In this document: piece by piece, positions 32,722-34,207 of the stretch | How the letters are laid out: the number at the start of each line of letters is the position of its first letter | Position numbering within the stretch: the first letter of the stretch is position 1 | Assembly: GCA_947463025.1 (NCBI GenBank) | Contig: CANHSE010000005.1 | Span: 1 to 34,207, forward strand | DNA: 34,207 nt | Origin: Comamonadaceae bacterium | GTDB taxonomy: Bacteria > Pseudomonadota > Gammaproteobacteria > Burkholderiales > Burkholderiaceae_C | Direction: 5' to 3' | Notes under the pieces: model-generated | What the model saw: the letters and a program-made list of their open reading frames with translations, nothing else | Told to the model about the DNA's origin: nothing | Databases searched by the model: none | Translations under genes and position numbers: made by a program

Positions 32722-33936
32722 ATGCTGCTACCTGATTGGGCCGTTCTGAACGCGGCGATCGATTTCCTCGCGCACGGCGTGTGGCGGCTGTCCTGGTGGC
32801 AGGTGCTCATCTTCACGCTGGTGGTCACCCACATCACCATCGCCTCGGTCACCATCTTTTTGCATCGCACGCAGGCGCACCGCGCGATGGAGCTGGGCCC
32901 CATCCCCTCGCATTTCTTCCGCTTCTGGCTGTGGCTCACCACCGGCATGGTCACCAAGGAGTGGGTAGCCATTCACCGCAAGCACCACGCCAAGTGCGAA
33001 ACGTCGGACGATCCCCACAGCCCTCAGACCCGCGGCATCGAGACCGTGTTCTGGCAAGGCGCCGAACTCTATCGCGCCGAAGCCAAGAACAAAGAAACCC
33101 TGGCCAAGTTCGGCCACGGCACGCCCGATGACTGGATCGAGCGCAATCTCTACACCCGTTTCAGCTGGCAGGGCGTGGCCCTGATGCTGATCATCGATGT
33201 GGCCCTCTTCGGCGCGCTGGGTGCCACCGTGTGGGCCGTGCAGATGCTGTGGATTCCCGTCACCGCTGCCGGCATCATCAATGGCATCGGCCACTACTGG
33301 GGATATCGCAACTTCGAAGCGGCCGACGCCAGCACCAACATCTCGCCCTGGGGCTTGATCATTGGCGGCGAAGAGCTTCATAACAACCACCACACTTACC
33401 CCACCTCGGCCAAGTTCTCGGTCAAGCGCTATGAGTTCGACCTGGGCTGGGCCTATATCCGCGCCATGCAGGCCATCGGGTGGGCCAAGGTCAAGAAGGT
33501 GCCGCCCAAGCTGCAACTGGGTGACATCCGCCCCGTTGCCGACGAAAAGACGCTCGAGGCCGTGATCGCCAACCGCTACGAGGTCATGGCCCGCTACGCC
33601 CGCGAGATGCGCCGCGCCTGCAGCGACGAGATCTCGGTGCTCCAGGCGCGCGGTCAAGACCTGTCCATCCTCAAAGCCGCCCGTCGCTGGTTGCACCGCG
33701 ACGACGATCGCGTGCCGGCCGATGCGCGCAACCAGGTCGATCAGGCCCGCGCGGCCTCGCCTGCCCTGGACAAGATGCTCACCATGCGCGAGGAATTGCG
33801 CCAGATGTGGCTCAACACCTCGGTCTCTCGCGAGCAGCTGACCCACGACCTGCAGGCCTGGTGCAAGCGTGCCGAGGACAGCGGCATTGCCCGCTTGCAG
33901 GTCTTCTCGCAGCGCCTGCGCGCGGCGCACGCCTGA
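32722..33936 (+). CDS. Acyl-CoA/acyl-lipid delta-9-type fatty acid desaturase with long C-terminal tail
   Basis: This membrane di-iron desaturase of 404 residues has all three histidine boxes: HRTQAH at 48-53, HRKHH at 85-89 and HNNHH at 220-224. Hydrophobic segments at about 26-46, 64-76, 150-172 and 174-190 are consistent with the desaturase fold. It should introduce a cis double bond into membrane fatty acyl chains. After about residue 265 comes a hydrophilic, helical tail of some 140 residues unlike the catalytic domain, ending LQAWCKRAEDSGIARLQVFS. TAGAAT at 32680 may be the -10 of its promoter. A bidirectional terminator follows the gene. Confidence 0.95.
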   Translation: MLLPDWAVLNAAIDFLAHGVWRLSWWQVLIFTLVVTHITIASVTIFLHRTQAHRAMELGPIPSHFFRFWLWLTTGMVTKEWVAIHRKHHAKCETSDDPHSPQTRGIETVFWQGAELYRAEAKNKETLAKFGHGTPDDWIERNLYTRFSWQGVALMLIIDVALFGALGATVWAVQMLWIPVTAAGIINGIGHYWGYRNFEAADASTNISPWGLIIGGEELHNNHHTYPTSAKFSVKRYEFDLGWAYIRAMQAIGWAKVKKVPPKLQLGDIRPVADEKTLEAVIANRYEVMARYAREMRRACSDEISVLQARGQDLSILKAARRWLHRDDDRVPADARNQVDQARAASPALDKMLTMREELRQMWLNTSVSREQLTHDLQAWCKRAEDSGIARLQVFSQRLRAAHA

Positions 33937-33973
33937 GGCCCCAGGGCTGCGCGTGCAGCCCAAGGCGCCCAAG

Positions 33974-34001
33974 AAAAAGCCCCGCATTGCGGGGCTTTTT
34001 T
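33974..34001. terminator. Bidirectional rho-independent terminator between desaturase gene and rpmG
   Basis: AAAAAGCCCCGC, loop ATT, GCGGGGCTTTTTT form a 7-bp GC stem flanked by an A-run on one side and a T-run on the other, so it can stop transcription from both directions. It lies between the convergent desaturase and rpmG genes. Confidence 0.95.
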
Positions 34002-34018
34002 CTGGGGATCGCGCTGAA

Positions 34019-34189
34019 TCACTTCAGCTTGATTTCCTTGTATTCGACGTGCTTGCGCGCCTTGGGGTCGAACTTCATGATCGACATTTTTTCAGGCATC
34101 GTCTTCTTGTTCTTGCTGGTGGTGTAGAAGTGGCCGGTGCCCGCAGTGGACTCCAGCTTGATTTTTTCGCGTCCGCCTTTGCTCGCCAT
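34019..34189 (-). CDS. rpmG: 50S ribosomal protein L33
   Basis: This small gene is absent from the ORF track. Reading leftward from the ATG at 34189 gives 56 residues beginning [20 protein letters not shown] and ending EYKEIKLK, the proteobacterial L33. The sequence contains [22 protein letters not shown] and no cysteines, so it is the zinc-independent form. AAGGAG lies 9 bases before the start. It usually follows rpmB, which would lie just beyond the right edge. It ends at the bidirectional terminator. Confidence 0.98.
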   Translation of the reverse strand: MASKGGREKIKLESTAGTGHFYTTSKNKKTMPEKMSIMKFDPKARKHVEYKEIKLK

Positions 34190-34207
34190 GATGCTGCTCC
34201 TTGATTA

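Noticed and set aside
32728-33987. 419-residue leftward ORF across the desaturase gene
   Set aside because: Antisense shadow; the sense frame has all three histidine boxes, and the ORF would start inside the terminator region.

Overview
The window looks like ordinary chromosome from a high-GC betaproteobacterium of the order Burkholderiales, most probably family Comamonadaceae. This rests on the strong G/C bias at third codon positions, the ribF-ileS-lspA block, tripartite Tct and TRAP carboxylate transporters, paired acyl-CoA dehydrogenases, a Burkholderiales-style HNH protein near ribF, and a copy of the dispersed 'TTCGACAAGCTCAGC...GAACGG' type repeat. I see no phage, insertion sequence, CRISPR array, tRNA or rRNA. 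Genes are tightly packed and no gene-free stretch exceeds 300 bases. Most long lines of the ORF track are antisense or out-of-frame shadows created by the GC bias.

Layout. 1-2.5 kb: the start of a conserved protein often annotated as a phosphoglycerate mutase (leftward, cut by the window edge), then lolC and lolD (rightward, overlapping) for lipoprotein release. 2.5-6.4 kb, leftward: a TetR-family regulator followed by a complete TRAP transporter (binding protein, small and large membrane subunits). 6.4-11 kb, rightward and divergent from tetR: coxG-, coxM-, coxS- and coxL-like genes for a molybdenum hydroxylase of the CO-dehydrogenase/xanthine-oxidase family. Two near-palindromic 16-bp sites of related sequence lie between tetR and coxG and are the best candidate for the TetR operator. 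The large subunit lacks the CO-specific CSFR loop, so the substrate is probably organic, possibly what the TRAP system imports.

11-15.1 kb, leftward: a four-gene operon of a membrane-anchored trypsin-like protease, a MoxR AAA+ ATPase, a DUF58 protein and a BatA-like VWA protein. 15.2-16.8 kb, rightward: a TatD-type hydrolase overlapping a spermidine-synthase-like protein. 16.9-19 kb: tctB-tctA without tctC, closed by a clear terminator. 19-22 kb: an SDR protein lacking the normal catalytic Tyr and Lys, an amino-acid-type periplasmic binding protein and a DMT-family exporter. 22.1-28.3 kb: a quinone oxidoreductase, then leftward ribF-ileS-lspA (riboflavin kinase/FAD synthetase, isoleucyl-tRNA synthetase, signal peptidase II), with a divergent HNH protein. 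28.3-30.7 kb, leftward: large and small acyl-CoA dehydrogenase subunits like the pimeloyl-CoA dehydrogenase pair. 30.7-34.2 kb: purN, an RsmB-family rRNA methyltransferase and a fatty acid desaturase with a long C-terminal tail, then a bidirectional terminator and convergent rpmG.

The most interesting unit is 2.5-11 kb: importer, regulator with a candidate paired operator, and a CoxG-equipped molybdenum hydroxylase of unknown substrate. All functional calls come from reading motifs and family knowledge; no database search was possible.
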